A DNA stretch of 64,000 nucleotides from Streptomyces sp. MJM8645 (lineage in GTDB: Bacteria > Actinomycetota > Actinomycetes > Streptomycetales > Streptomycetaceae). The notes below the pieces were generated by a model, which was given only the letters and a program-made list of their open reading frames with translations, was not told the DNA's origin and did not search any database. The DNA lies in NCBI RefSeq assembly GCF_001625365.1, contig NZ_LJJF01000001.1, positions 6,070,501 through 6,134,500 on the forward strand, written 5' to 3'. Positions 1 through 8,730 of this stretch are shown here, piece after piece. The first letter of the stretch is position 1; each line of letters starts with the position of its first letter. A program made the position numbers and the translations under genes.

Positions 1-808
1 AGCCGCCGCGGATCGCCGCGACCTGCACGGCCCGCCCGTAGACGTGTGCCAGCGGCAGGAACAGCAGGGTGGACGGCTGTCCGCCGCCGGTGTCGTGGAA
101 GGCCTCCCGCCAGCCGCCGAGCAGCGCGTCGGCCTCGGCGGCCAGGTTGGCGTGGGTGATCAGGCAGCCCTTGGGGCGGCCGGTGGTGCCCGAGGTGTAG
201 ACGACCGTGGCGACGTTCCCGGCCGTGACGCCGAGCCGCTGGCGGTGGACGAGCGAGTCGGGCACGTCGCGGCCGTCCTCGGTGATCGCGGCGACGCAGT
301 CGCGGTCCAGCTGCCAGATGCCGGTGAGGTCGGGCAGCGCGTCGCAGACCGCGCCGACCGTCATCGCGGCGTCCTCGTCCTCGACCAGGCAGGCCACCGC
401 CTGGGTCTCGGCGAGGATCCAGCGCACCTGCTCGGCCGCCGCCGTGGGGTAGACCGGGACGGTGATCGCGCCGATCGACCAGAGCGCGTAGTCGAACAGC
501 GTCCATTCGTAGCGGGTGCGGGACATCAGGGCGACCCGGTCGCCGTAGCGCACGCCCCGGGTGAGCAGGCCCTTGGCGAGGGCGAGCACCTCGTCGCGGA
601 ACTCCCGCGCGGTGACGCCCCGCCACTCGTCCCGGTGCCCGAACCGGTGCCCGTCCCGGTGCTCGGCGGGGTCGGCGGGGCCCGGCGGGCCGACGCGGCG
701 GGCCAGCTGCACCAGGTCCGGTGTGCGTTCGGCGGTGTCGTACAGCGAGTCGGCGAGTCCTCCGGTGGCCTCGGGCCCGGCCACGGCGGGGGTGGTGAAC
801 TCGCGCAC
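1..808 (-). CDS. AMP-binding long-chain acyl-CoA synthetase, N-terminal part
   Basis: This gene runs off the left edge of the window; only about the first 269 codons are present. The minus-strand reading frame begins MREFTTPAVAG (GTG start, read as Met) and contains a stretch typical of class I adenylate-forming enzymes: RVALMSRTRYEWTLFDYALW, then a segment TLLFLPLAHVYGRA near the edge. Members activate long-chain fatty acids to acyl-CoA through an acyl-adenylate. A purine-rich GGGGGGAA lies just before the GTG. The adenylate-binding signature and the C-terminal lid would be outside the window, so the substrate cannot be judged. An ATG two bases upstream is in another frame and does not give the conserved protein. 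It is divergent from the conservon. Confidence 0.9.
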   Translation of the reverse strand, partial: MREFTTPAVAGPEATGGLADSLYDTAERTPDLVQLARRVGPPGPADPAEHRDGHRFGHRDEWRGVTAREFRDEVLALAKGLLTRGVRYGDRVALMSRTRYEWTLFDYALWSIGAITVPVYPTAAAEQVRWILAETQAVACLVEDEDAAMTVGAVCDALPDLTGIWQLDRDCVAAITEDGRDVPDSLVHRQRLGVTAGNVATVVYTSGTTGRPKGCLITHANLAAEADALLGGWREAFHDTGGGQPSTLLFLPLAHVYGRAVQVAAIRGG

Positions 809-1361
809 ATTCCCCCCGTTGGCGTCTCGCGGCGGCACTGCCCGCGCCGGTGCCGGAACCGGTGTCGGCGCCGGAGGCCGTGGCGGCGGTGCCGGGCCGC
901 GCAGGTGGAGCGAAACTATCGGATCGGCCTGTCACTGCCCAGGGTTGTGACCGTGACGCGACGAGATCGGCACCGGTCCCTGCGGAAGGTGTCGCCGCCG
1001 AGGAGGAACCGCGTGCGTTCGGTGACCGGGCAAACCGGGCGGAGGTGGATGATCCGGACGCGAGCCCGCGGTGGCCGGGATTCGATCCTGACGTGTGCGG
1101 GGCAAGCCGGGGAAGTGGACTGGTACGACCCTCGAACGAGTGGTCAGGGCGTAGTAGGCTCTCGCAGACCTGCGACCGGGGGCCTCCCGGCCAGGCCCGA
1201 TCCGACGACGCACCATCCACGCCGACCAGCCCCGAAGCCGATTCCCGAAGCCCGCACCCGAACTCTTTCCGAAGCCCTTTCCCAAGCCTTTTCCGGCCGA
1301 GCCCCGCGGCTCCTCCGAACCGCTCCCCGTCCGCGCCTGGCACTTCCCGACCGAGGACTCC
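809..1361. other. Intergenic region between acyl-CoA synthetase and conservon
   Basis: About 550 bases between divergent genes, with no ORF I can support. It presumably holds both promoters, but I see no convincing -35/-10 pair. Bases about 1231-1296 carry four to five imperfect short direct repeats around CCGAAGCC, immediately upstream of the conservon start. Confidence 0.5.
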
Positions 1362-4199
1362 ATGCGTCTGCGCAGCAGCTCGATCCGCGCGAAGATCATC
1401 GCGCTGCTCCTGGTGCCCATCGTCGCACTCACCGCGCTGTGGGTGTACGCGACCTTCGCCACCACCGGAGACGTCTGGGGCCAGCTGGAGATCAGCCGTA
1501 CGTACAAGGAGTTCGGGACCCCGGTCGACCGGTACGCCGACGATCTGCAGAACGAGCGCCGCGCGGCCGTCCAGCGACTGGCCGTCCCGAACTCGCAGGT
1601 CGCCACGGACGCCTACGAACACGCCAAGGCCGCCACCGACCGCAGCCTCGACGTCCTGCGGCAGAAGAAGGACCACGCGGGCGGCAAGCTCTCCAGCTCC
1701 CAGCGCGGCCGCTTCCTGCAGATCATCGCCGCCGCCGACCAGATCGGACCGCTACGCGCGCAGGTCGGCCGCTCCGCGCTCAACTGGGAGTTCGCGCTGG
1801 GGCAGTACAGCGACCTGGTCAAGCCGGTGTTCGGCTTCCGGTCCGCCTACGTCGCCCGGCAGAGCGGCCAACTCCCGCGGCAGGGGACCATCCTGATCGA
1901 GCTGGTGCGCGCACGCGAGTACCTCGCGCAGGAGGACGCGGCGATGGAGGGCCTGCGCGGCGGCGCGGCCAAGCCCACCGCCGAGCAGTACCAGGTCGCC
2001 CTGGACGCCCTGCACAACCAGCAGGCCCTGTTCACCGTCTACATCGCCGAACTCGAACCCGCCGACCAGTCCGACTACATCGCCCTGCGCGGCGGCGAGG
2101 CCTGGGCCGCGCTGGCCCGCGCCGAAGCGGACTTCGTCGGCGCCGGCGGCCCCGAGCGGGTCGCCCAGGCGATCAACGGCGATTCCTGGCGGGAGACCGC
2201 CGACCGGGCGCTCGGCGACCTCACCTCGATCAACGCCCGGATCGCCAACGGGATCGGCGAGCGCGAACGGTCCGCCGCGATCGGGCTGCTCTGGCGCGGC
2301 GGCATCGCCGGTGCGATCGGTCTGGTCGCGGTCGTCCTGTCGGTGCTGATCTCCTTCCGGATCGGGCGCGGCCTCGCCCGCGAACTGATCGGACTGCGCA
2401 ACGCGGCCAACGAACTGGCCGGCGCCCGGCTGCCCTCCGTCATGCTGCGGCTGCGCCGCGGCGAGGCGGTGGACGTCGCGGCCGAGGCACCCGAACTGCG
2501 CTTCGGGGCGGCCGAGATAGGCCAGGTCGGCCAGGCCTTCAACGCCGTCCAGCGGGCCGCCGTCGAGGCCGCCGTCGAGCAGGCCGAACTGCGGCGCGGC
2601 GTCTCGGCGGTGTTCGTCAACCTGGCCCGGCGCAGCCAGGTGCTGCTGCACCGCCAGCTCACCCTGCTCGACACCATGGAGCGCCGCACCGAGAACCCGA
2701 CCGAGCTGGCCGACCTCTTCAAGGTCGACCACCTCACCACGCGCATGCGGCGGCACGCCGAGGGCCTGATCATCCTCGCCGGCGGCTCGCCCGGGCGCGC
2801 CTGGCGCAAGCCCGTCCGGATGGTGGACGTGGTCCGCGCGGCGGTCGGCGAGGTCGAGGACTACGCCCGGGTGATCGTCCGGCCGTTCCCCGGCACCGGC
2901 CTGCTCGGCAGCGCCGTCGCGGACGTCACCCACCTGATCGCCGAACTCGTCGAGAACGCCGCGGTGTTCTCCCCGCCGACCACCCAAGTCACCGTCCAGG
3001 GTGAGGTGGTGGCGCACGGATTCGCGCTGGAGATCGACGACCGCGGGCTCGGGCTGAGCGATCAACTCCTCGCCGAAACCAACGAACGCCTCGCTGTGGA
3101 GCAGGAGTTCGACCTCGCCGACACCGACCGGCTGGGCCTGTTCGTGGTCAGCCGGCTGGCCCGGCGGCACGGCATCCGGGTCCACCTGCGCCCGTCCCCG
3201 TACGGCGGGACGACGGCGGTCGTGCTGATCCCGCGCGAACTGCTCGCCGAGGCGCCGGACGGCCTGCCCGAACCGCCGCCCACCGGACAGCGCTCCGCCC
3301 CGGTCCGGCGTGGACAGCGCGACCTGGTCGCCGTGCCCGCGCTCGGTGGTGGCGGTGGTGGCGGCGGTACGGCGGAGGGCGCGGCTCGGGCCGCTGCCGG
3401 CTCTGCCGTCGGTGTCGGCGCCGGTGCCGGGTCTGTGGCCGGTTCCGTCGCGGGGGAGGACGAGCGGAACCGGGGCAGCGGCGGTCCCCGGCCGTCCACG
3501 CCCGAGCCGGCCCGGACACCGGGCGGGCTGCCGCGACGGGCCTCGCGGACCAAGGGCGGGCCGGTGCTGGTGCCCGCGCCGCCCAGGGACGCCGAGGACG
3601 GTGCGGGGACGGGGCGCCACCGTCGGGACGAGCCGACCACTGCCGCTCCCGTCGTCGACGGGCCCGCGGACCCGCCGTTGGTCGCAGGCCCGCGGACCGA
3701 GGGCGGGCTGCCCCGGCGGGTCCGGCAGGCGAACCTCGCGCCGCAGCTCAAGGAGCAGCTGAAGGAGCGCCTCCGGGAGCGGGCCGACCACGGGCCCGAG
3801 GACGAGGCCGCCCTCGCCGCCCGACGGACCCGGGAGGCCCAGGAGGCCGAGCGGGCGCGTGAGCGCTCGCCCGAGGAGGCGCGGGCCACCTTCGCCTCGT
3901 TCCAGCGCGGCTTCACCCGAGGGCGCGGCGCCGCCACGCCCAGGTCGGCCCCGGCGAGTGCCCGGCCCGCCGCCGTACCCGCCTGGCAGCCACCGGACCC
4001 CGCCCGGCGGGCGATCAGTCCGGCACCCGCCCCGGCGGCGCTGTCCGCGCCGCCGGACGGTGCCCGGGCACCGCTCGCCCGTCGGGTGCCGGCCGGCTCG
4101 CCCGTCCGACGGAACCCGGCAAACCCTGCACCATCGACAACACCCGTACCAACAGCACCACCTGCACCACCCGCTCCATCGGAAGGAACTGATTCATGA
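1362..4199 (+). CDS. cvnA: Conservon sensor histidine kinase-like protein CvnA
   Basis: First gene of a conservon, the actinomycete four-gene module that forms a membrane-associated signalling complex resembling a G-protein-coupled receptor system. The 945-residue product has a membrane segment at about residues 10-32, an extracytoplasmic region of the nitrate/sulfate-sensing (NIT) type, a second membrane helix at about 309-332 and a HATPase domain: N box LIAELVENAAVF near 524, G box DDRGLGL near 560, GLFVVSRLARRHG near 592. I see no classical H-box phosphoacceptor, as is usual for CvnA. The last ~290 residues are low-complexity and rich in Pro/Arg/Ala. Its stop codon overlaps the next start (ATGA), implying translational coupling. 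The gene symbol is generic; which numbered conservon this is cannot be told. Confidence 0.93.
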   Translation: MRLRSSSIRAKIIALLLVPIVALTALWVYATFATTGDVWGQLEISRTYKEFGTPVDRYADDLQNERRAAVQRLAVPNSQVATDAYEHAKAATDRSLDVLRQKKDHAGGKLSSSQRGRFLQIIAAADQIGPLRAQVGRSALNWEFALGQYSDLVKPVFGFRSAYVARQSGQLPRQGTILIELVRAREYLAQEDAAMEGLRGGAAKPTAEQYQVALDALHNQQALFTVYIAELEPADQSDYIALRGGEAWAALARAEADFVGAGGPERVAQAINGDSWRETADRALGDLTSINARIANGIGERERSAAIGLLWRGGIAGAIGLVAVVLSVLISFRIGRGLARELIGLRNAANELAGARLPSVMLRLRRGEAVDVAAEAPELRFGAAEIGQVGQAFNAVQRAAVEAAVEQAELRRGVSAVFVNLARRSQVLLHRQLTLLDTMERRTENPTELADLFKVDHLTTRMRRHAEGLIILAGGSPGRAWRKPVRMVDVVRAAVGEVEDYARVIVRPFPGTGLLGSAVADVTHLIAELVENAAVFSPPTTQVTVQGEVVAHGFALEIDDRGLGLSDQLLAETNERLAVEQEFDLADTDRLGLFVVSRLARRHGIRVHLRPSPYGGTTAVVLIPRELLAEAPDGLPEPPPTGQRSAPVRRGQRDLVAVPALGGGGGGGGTAEGAARAAAGSAVGVGAGAGSVAGSVAGEDERNRGSGGPRPSTPEPARTPGGLPRRASRTKGGPVLVPAPPRDAEDGAGTGRHRRDEPTTAAPVVDGPADPPLVAGPRTEGGLPRRVRQANLAPQLKEQLKERLRERADHGPEDEAALAARRTREAQEAERARERSPEEARATFASFQRGFTRGRGAATPRSAPASARPAAVPAWQPPDPARRAISPAPAPAALSAPPDGARAPLARRVPAGSPVRRNPANPAPSTTPVPTAPPAPPAPSEGTDS

Positions 4200-4615
4200 C
4201 CACTTCGACGCAGCCGTCCGGGGACCTCAACTGGCTCCTGGACGACCTGGTGGGGCGCGTCGCGGCCCTGCGGCACGCCGTGATCCTCTCCAGCGACGGC
4301 CTGGCCACCGGAGCCTCCCGCGACCTCGACCGCGAGGACGCCGAGCACCTGGCGGCCGTCGCGGCCGGATTCCACAGCCTGGCCAAGGGCGCCGGCGGGC
4401 ACTTCAAGGTCGGCGGAGTCCGCCAGACCATGGTGGAACTGGACGAGGCGTTCCTGTTCATCACGGCGGCCGGTGACGGCAGCTGCCTGGCCGTGCTGAG
4501 CGAGGCCGAGGCCGACATCGGCCAGATCGCCTACGAGATGGCGCTGCTGGTCAAGCGGGTCGGCGAGCACCTGGCCGCCGAGCCGCGCACCGAAGCCGCG
4601 CCGCCGGGGAGATGA
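4196..4615 (+). CDS. cvnB: Conservon roadblock/LC7 protein CvnB
   Basis: A 139-residue roadblock/LC7-domain protein. In the family, CvnB partners with the GTPase CvnD and with CvnA at the membrane. The sequence shows the usual start (LNWLLDDLVGRVAALRHAVILSSDGLATGASRDL) and the family's central segment GGHFKVGGVRQTMVELDEAFLFITAAGDGSCLAVL (given here only as landmarks at about residues 58-100). Length is normal for the family. A GGAAGGA ribosome-binding site lies inside the end of cvnA, and the gene overlaps both neighbours by four bases (ATGA), so the module is probably translated as a coupled unit. Confidence 0.95.
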   Translation: MTTSTQPSGDLNWLLDDLVGRVAALRHAVILSSDGLATGASRDLDREDAEHLAAVAAGFHSLAKGAGGHFKVGGVRQTMVELDEAFLFITAAGDGSCLAVLSEAEADIGQIAYEMALLVKRVGEHLAAEPRTEAAPPGR

Positions 4616-5145
4616 GCGGTCCGATGGCGGATCCGAAGGCTGAGGCGGCGGGGCCGCCCGAGTCGTCTGGCTCGGGCGGCTCGGACGTGTCGGCCGGGGC
4701 GGTGGTGGAGCGGGCGGGCCAGGACGGGGCCGAGTCCGACCTGCTCCACCCGCGTGCCCCTGCCGACGACCGCTGGTTCGACGACGAGGCCGGCCCGGTC
4801 GTGCGGCTCTACTCGATGACCCGCGGCCGCACCCGGCCGGTCGAGGACGGCCTGTTCGACCTGATTTCGCTGATCACCGCCGCCGAGCCCGGGCCGAACG
4901 CGGGGGCCGTGCCCGCGCACGTCCTCGACCCGGAGCACCAGACCCTCCTCGCCTGGTGCCGCCGCGAGCCGCTGTCCGTCGCCGAACTCGGCTCCTACAC
5001 CGACCTGCCGGTCAGCGTCGTCCGGGTGCTGCTCGGCGACCTCTACGACGCCGAGCTGATCAGCGTCACCCGACCCGTTCCGCTCGCCGAGCTGCCGGAC
5101 GAGCGCCTGCTGCGAGACGTGATCAATGGACTCCGTGCGCTCTGA
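4612..5145 (+). CDS. cvnC: Conservon DUF742 protein CvnC
   Basis: A 177-residue DUF742 protein, third member of the conservon. The N-terminal ~50 residues are Gly/Ser/Ala-rich and probably disordered. The conserved core begins near DRWFDDEAGPVVRLYSMTRGRT (about residues 45-66) and ends with a winged-helix-like segment: LLAWCRREPLSVAELGSYTDLPVSVVRVLLGDLYDAELI. The family is thought to contribute to assembly of the membrane complex; its biochemical role is not settled. It starts inside the end of cvnB (ATGA overlap), and its 3' end overlaps the cvnD start by 20 bases. Confidence 0.93.
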   Translation: MSGPMADPKAEAAGPPESSGSGGSDVSAGAVVERAGQDGAESDLLHPRAPADDRWFDDEAGPVVRLYSMTRGRTRPVEDGLFDLISLITAAEPGPNAGAVPAHVLDPEHQTLLAWCRREPLSVAELGSYTDLPVSVVRVLLGDLYDAELISVTRPVPLAELPDERLLRDVINGLRAL

Positions 5146-5824
5146 CCACGACGGCCGCGCCGCTGCCGGCGGCACCTCTGCCGGTAGTGCCCCTGGTGGC
5201 GGCACCCCCGGCGGCCACGGCTCCGGCGGTCGTGCCAACGACCCGCGCTGGCGCGGCGGCCCGGCCGTCGCGGTGAAGATCCTCGTCGCGGGCGGCTTCG
5301 GCGCGGGCAAGACCACGCTGGTCGGCTCGGTGAGCGAGATCCGGCCGCTGCGCACCGAGGAGGAGCTCAGCGAACTGGGCCGCCCGGTGGACGACACCTC
5401 GGGCGTGGAGGCGAAGCGCACCACCACCGTGGCGATGGACTTCGGCCGGATCGACCTGCGGCCCGGACTCGCGCTGTACCTGTTCGGCACGCCCGGGCAG
5501 GACCGGTTCTGGTTCGTCTGGGACGAGTTGGCCCGCGGCGCGCTCGGCGCACTGGTGCTCGCGGACACCCGGCGGCTGGCCGACTGCTTCCCGTCGGTCG
5601 ACTTCTTCGAGCAACGCGGCATCCCGTTCGTGGTCGCGGTGAACTGCTTCGACGGCACCGAGCGGTTCTCCCCGGACGAGGTCCGCGACGCGCTCGACCT
5701 CGACCCGGACATTCCCGTGCTGCTGTGTGACGCGCGCCTGCGGGAGGACGGGAAGGAACTCCTGGTCGCGCTCGTCGAGCACGCCGCCGCCCGTCGCCAC
5801 CGCGGCACCCCGGCCCGAATCTGA
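5126..5824 (+). CDS. cvnD: Conservon Ras-like GTPase CvnD
   Basis: A 232-residue GTP-binding protein completing the conservon. The nucleotide-binding signature is clear: P-loop GGFGAGKTT at about residue 55, a switch-II-like LFGTPGQDRFWF near 119, and VAVNCFDG near 172 in place of the classical NKxD box, as is usual for CvnD/MglA-type small GTPases. About 50 N-terminal residues are Gly/Ala-rich. The start at 5126 lies inside cvnC; a GTG a few codons in (5136) would be an alternative. The stop codon is followed by imperfect repeats that contain further TGA triplets. Confidence 0.95.
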   Translation: MDSVRSDHDGRAAAGGTSAGSAPGGGTPGGHGSGGRANDPRWRGGPAVAVKILVAGGFGAGKTTLVGSVSEIRPLRTEEELSELGRPVDDTSGVEAKRTTTVAMDFGRIDLRPGLALYLFGTPGQDRFWFVWDELARGALGALVLADTRRLADCFPSVDFFEQRGIPFVVAVNCFDGTERFSPDEVRDALDLDPDIPVLLCDARLREDGKELLVALVEHAAARRHRGTPARI

Positions 5825-5920
5825 CGCCGCCACACCCCGGGCCGGGCGCTGCCGTGGCCCGGTCTGACGACACCGCATCCGGGTCTGACGCCTCCGCGCC
5901 CCCGGTCTGACGCCGCCGCA
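5820..5920. repeat. Imperfect direct repeats seeded at the cvnD stop codon
   Basis: The end of cvnD (TCTGACGCCGCC) is followed by three more similar blocks, each starting with GGTCTGACG or GGGTCTGACG, with TGA triplets at 5822, 5863, 5884 and 5906. The blocks are imperfect (unit about 21-41 bp). They resemble the cleaner stop-codon duplications seen elsewhere in the window. Confidence 0.6.
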
Positions 5921-6166
5921 CCATCGGTCCGGCACTGCACCCGCACAGAGGCTTCACAGAGCCTCCGAGCCTCCCGACGTCTCATTCGGTTGTCCGCATC
6001 CCGGACGTTCGGTGTGCCGAAGGTTGCCTAGACCGGCCCGGCGTGGAAGGCTCTGGGCACGAAAGCCGCCCGGCCATGCCGTCGGGAGGGCCGGAAACGT
6101 TCCGTTCACGAAGGCGCGCATCGACGACGACGCGCCGTCGTACAGAGCAAGGGGGAGGGCAGCAGG
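5921..6166. other. Intergenic, probable promoter of the leader peptide at 6167
   Basis: No gene is supported here. The stretch CAAGGGGGAGGG just before 6167 is the ribosome-binding site of the leader ORF. The promoter itself could not be assigned with confidence. Confidence 0.4.
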
Positions 6167-6277
6167 ATGACCGTCGGCCAGCGACGCGCCACGACCGATC
6201 CCGCCCCCGTCACGCCGGTGCTCACCGTCCGTCGCTACATCGACCAGGCGCTGATCTGCAGCGCCTGTTGTCGGTGA
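6167..6277 (+). CDS. Cysteine-ending leader peptide (36 aa)
   Basis: A short ORF with an ATG and a strong GGGGGAGGG ribosome-binding site. It encodes 36 residues ending RRYIDQALICSACCR. Actinomycete leader peptides with an RR-x-(I/V)D motif and terminal cysteines sit upstream of sulfur-related operons, and polycysteine uORFs in mycobacteria act as cysteine-responsive attenuators. Two of the three Cys codons are TGT, the rarer codon in such GC-rich genomes, directly before CGG and the stop. The next ORF start is 155 nt downstream. Compare the leaders at 8686 and 15940. Function is inferred from architecture only. Confidence 0.7.
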   Translation: MTVGQRRATTDPAPVTPVLTVRRYIDQALICSACCR

Positions 6278-6432
6278 CCGGCCGGCCCCTTCCCGGTACG
6301 TCCCTGACGCTCCCGGCCCACCCGGCCGCCGTCTGACGCACCGCCAATCCCGTCGACCAGGCCGTAGCGGACCCGCCTCATCCGGCGTGCCCGCGACCGC
6401 CGATCCGGCCCCGCCTCGCGGAGAGACCACCA

Positions 6433-6672
6433 GTGAACATCGCCTGCACCAGCCCCGCCCCCGGCATCGCCGGCCGTCCCCGCTCGACCGGGGCGGCCTC
6501 CGCGATGTGCGTCGGTGGACCGGCCAGGCGGTGGAACGGGCGCGCGAACCGCGCCGGGGACAGCCACCAGGGTCGCCTCGACCTTGAGCCGTTCTGGCCG
6601 TCCCGGCAGCCGCACCTGTTCGATCAGACGTGTCCGGGCTCGCCCAGCGCGTCCCGGCCCTCCGCAGGCTGA
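6433..6672 (+). CDS. Hypothetical small protein downstream of a cysteine leader
   Basis: A 79-residue ORF starting GTG, with a GGAGAG ribosome-binding site ten bases upstream. I do not recognise the product (MNIACTSPAPGIAGRPRSTG...), which has no membrane segment or known motif. In its favour, the third codon positions are strongly G/C-biased in this frame, and its distance from the leader stop (155 nt) matches the 175-178 nt spacing at the other two leaders. Against it, the composition is Arg/Pro/Gly-rich like many spurious high-GC ORFs. It could also be a decayed gene. Confidence 0.35.
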   Translation: MNIACTSPAPGIAGRPRSTGAASAMCVGGPARRWNGRANRAGDSHQGRLDLEPFWPSRQPHLFDQTCPGSPSASRPSAG

Positions 6673-6754
6673 TTCCGGATCAGCCCGGCAGTACGCCCGG
6701 TCGACGCGCAGACGACTCCACCCCGTCCGTCACGCGCGAAATGAGCGGCACACC

Positions 6755-7576
6755 ATGTCTTCTTCATCCACGGCCACCCTGCCCCTGCCCTCCGCGACCC
6801 CGCATCTGCGCGCGGTCCGCTCCGTCCCGGGCGTCGCCCCGGCCGGCTCCGGCGTCTCCGGCGCGCCGGGCTCCTCCGCCTCCCCGCTCTCGCACGGCTC
6901 GCCGGCCGCCGAGCGATGGCCCGGGGGAGCGGTCCGGTCCTCTCACGCGATCCCGTCCCGTCCGGCGGGCGCGGGCGTCGTGCCCCAGCCGGGCGCGGTC
7001 CTCCCGGCCGCGCCGGCGGCCCTGCTCGCCGCGCTGCCCGAGGGGGCGACCGTCGTCGCCGCCCTGCCGCAGGGCGCGCTGCCACAGGGTCTGCTCGCCC
7101 AGTACGGCACGCAGTTCGGCGCCGGTACCGGGAACCCGATGGTCGGGTACCTGGTGCTCGTGCCGGCCGACAGCCCGGTGGCGGCGGTGCCCGCCGGCGC
7201 GCCCCTCGGCGGGCCCTCGGGTGTACAGCACGTCGGTGTGCACGTGAGTGTGCCCGCACAGGCCGGTGTTCGCCCGGTCCGACCGGCCGGGCGCGGCATC
7301 ACCGTCGACGCCGAGCGGCGCAACGCCTACGTCGACGGGCGGCTGCTCGACCTCACCTACCTGGAGTTCGAGCTGCTCGCCCACCTCACCGAGCACCCGC
7401 AGCGGGTGCACACCCGGGACCACCTGGTCTCGGCGGTCTGGGGTTACGGCCACGTCGGCGACGGCCGCACGGTCGACGTGCACGTCGCCCGGCTGCGCCG
7501 CAAGCTCGGACCGGGCTACCGCGACACGATCGTGACGGTCCGTCGGGTCGGCTACAAGTACACCCCGGCCAGCTGA
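6755..7576 (+). CDS. Winged-helix transcriptional regulator (OmpR-type DNA-binding domain, no receiver)
   Basis: A 273-residue protein whose last ~95 residues form an OmpR/PhoB-type winged helix: GRLLDLTYLEFELLAHL, then RDHLVSAVWGYGH, then the recognition helix and wing DGRTVDVHVARLRRKLG and VGYKYTPAS. The first ~175 residues are Ala/Pro/Ser-rich and show none of the receiver-domain landmarks (no phosphorylatable Asp block), so this is an atypical, receiver-less regulator. The ATG at 6755 is chosen because the frame upstream lacks family similarity; its ribosome-binding site is weak. Target genes are unknown. It lies downstream of the leader peptide at 6167. Confidence 0.85.
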   Translation: MSSSSTATLPLPSATPHLRAVRSVPGVAPAGSGVSGAPGSSASPLSHGSPAAERWPGGAVRSSHAIPSRPAGAGVVPQPGAVLPAAPAALLAALPEGATVVAALPQGALPQGLLAQYGTQFGAGTGNPMVGYLVLVPADSPVAAVPAGAPLGGPSGVQHVGVHVSVPAQAGVRPVRPAGRGITVDAERRNAYVDGRLLDLTYLEFELLAHLTEHPQRVHTRDHLVSAVWGYGHVGDGRTVDVHVARLRRKLGPGYRDTIVTVRRVGYKYTPAS

Positions 7577-7657
7577 TCGGCCACCGAACTTCCTGCCGCG
7601 GCTGGTTGCCCGTGCCATCGCGCAACGGGTGACCCGCTGCGGCATTGTGACGTGACG

Positions 7658-8440
7658 TCAGGCGCGCTGATCGGGCGGCAGCAACAGGACGGCGAGCGCG
7701 TCGGCGCAGGCGCGGGCGTGGCCCAGGAACCAGTCCAGGCGGTCGTCGGTCAGGTGCGCCGGGGTCGAGCGGACGGCCAGCGCGAACCGGGCCTGCCCGG
7801 TGCCGTCCAGGACGGGCACGGCCGCCGTCCGCACCCCGGCGGCCGACTCGCCGTCGTTGAGCGCGTACCCGGAGCTCCGGACCTTCGCCAACTCCTCGTC
7901 GAGCCGAGCCGGTTCGGTGATCGTCCGGTCGGTGAACGACGGCAGCGGGCCGAGTGCCGACACCGCCGGCTCCCCCGGGCGCGGCCAGGCCAGCAGTACC
8001 TTGCCGAGCGCCGTGGAGTGCAGCGGCCGGCGCAGCCCGAGGCCGGTGTCCGGGCGGACGGAGGCCCCCACCAGGATGACCGCGTGCGGACCGCTGCGGA
8101 TCGCGAGGTCCGCGGTCGCACCGGTGCGTCGGGACAGCCGGTCCAACTCGGGTGCGGCCAGGTGCAGTCCGCGCTGGTGGAAGGTGAGTTGGCCGAGTTC
8201 GGCGACCGCCGGGCCGAGCCGGTAGCGCGCGGTCTGCTCGTCCTGCTCCAGGAAGCCGGCGCTGACCAGCGTCCGGGCCAGCCGGTGCGCGGTGGAGACC
8301 GAGAGGTCCATCCGGCGGGCCAGGTCGGAGGCGCTCAGGTCGGGGCCGTTGTCGTGGAAGCAGTGCAGCAGCCCCAGCGCACGCTGGACGGCCTGCGCAC
8401 CGGCCGGCGGGCCCTGGACGGCGGTGGCGGCCTCGGCCAT
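7658..8440 (-). CDS. IclR-family transcriptional regulator of the organosulfur block
   Basis: A 260-residue IclR regulator. The N-terminal winged helix is visible (AVQRALGLLHCFHDNGPDLSASDLARRM and STAHRLARTLVSAGFLEQ), followed by the C-terminal effector domain with ADLAIRSGPHAVILVG and LHSTALGKVLLA. The family binds DNA as dimers or tetramers and responds to small organic ligands in the C-terminal domain. It is transcribed divergently from the cysteine leader and desulfinase/Ssu genes and is therefore the likely local regulator of sulfonate use; that is inference from position. The start at 8440 leaves a GAGG ribosome-binding site upstream. Confidence 0.92.
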   Translation of the reverse strand: MAEAATAVQGPPAGAQAVQRALGLLHCFHDNGPDLSASDLARRMDLSVSTAHRLARTLVSAGFLEQDEQTARYRLGPAVAELGQLTFHQRGLHLAAPELDRLSRRTGATADLAIRSGPHAVILVGASVRPDTGLGLRRPLHSTALGKVLLAWPRPGEPAVSALGPLPSFTDRTITEPARLDEELAKVRSSGYALNDGESAAGVRTAAVPVLDGTGQARFALAVRSTPAHLTDDRLDWFLGHARACADALAVLLLPPDQRA

Positions 8441-8685
8441 GGCACCTCGCGTTTCGGTTCGGGAATCCGGCTGGATCACCGGGAGGAGTCTCAGCGTAGG
8501 GCAGCGAGTGCTGCGGGATTGTGTCGACGACGTTGCAATGGAATGGCGTTGATGAACAAGTGATCCCACCATGTGGCAAAACCTTGCCTCCGGCTCGATC
8601 GTCATGGAACGCTCCTCACATCGTGCCGGACGCCCGCCGTCCGGCGCACCACCCGCAACCTCGACCCGCAGGAAGGAGCGACGCC
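8441..8685. promoter_or_regulatory. Divergent promoter region, IclR regulator / organosulfur operon
   Basis: A 245-base divergent intergenic region expected to hold both promoters and the IclR operator. It is locally AT-richer around 8520-8580. The GGAAGGAG at 8671-8678 is the ribosome-binding site of the leader at 8686. I could not pick a single convincing palindrome. Confidence 0.45.
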
Positions 8686-8730
8686 GTGACGATCCACCGG
8701 TTCCTCGCCTCCTGCGCGTGTTGTCGCTGA
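8686..8730 (+). CDS. Cysteine leader peptide (14 aa) of the organosulfur operon
   Basis: A 14-codon ORF encoding MTIHRFLASCACCR, GTG start, with a near-ideal GGAAGGAG ribosome-binding site seven bases upstream. It ends Cys-Ala-Cys-Cys-Arg-stop, with the Cys-Cys pair written TGT TGT. This is the hallmark of a cysteine-sensing attenuator: when charged Cys-tRNA is scarce, ribosomes would stall at the end of the leader and let transcription continue. The operon behind it is for organosulfur use, which fits well. Mechanism is inferred. Confidence 0.82.
   Translation: MTIHRFLASCACCR

Noticed and set aside
44-3004. A very long plus-strand open frame covering the acyl-CoA synthetase and half of cvnA
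   Set aside because: It is Arg/Pro/Gly-rich, matches no family and lies over two clear genes in other frames; long open frames are common in shadow frames of GC-rich DNA.
1752-3791. Long minus-strand open frame opposite cvnA
   Set aside because: Antisense shadow of cvnA with the Arg/Gly/Asp-rich composition of non-coding frames.
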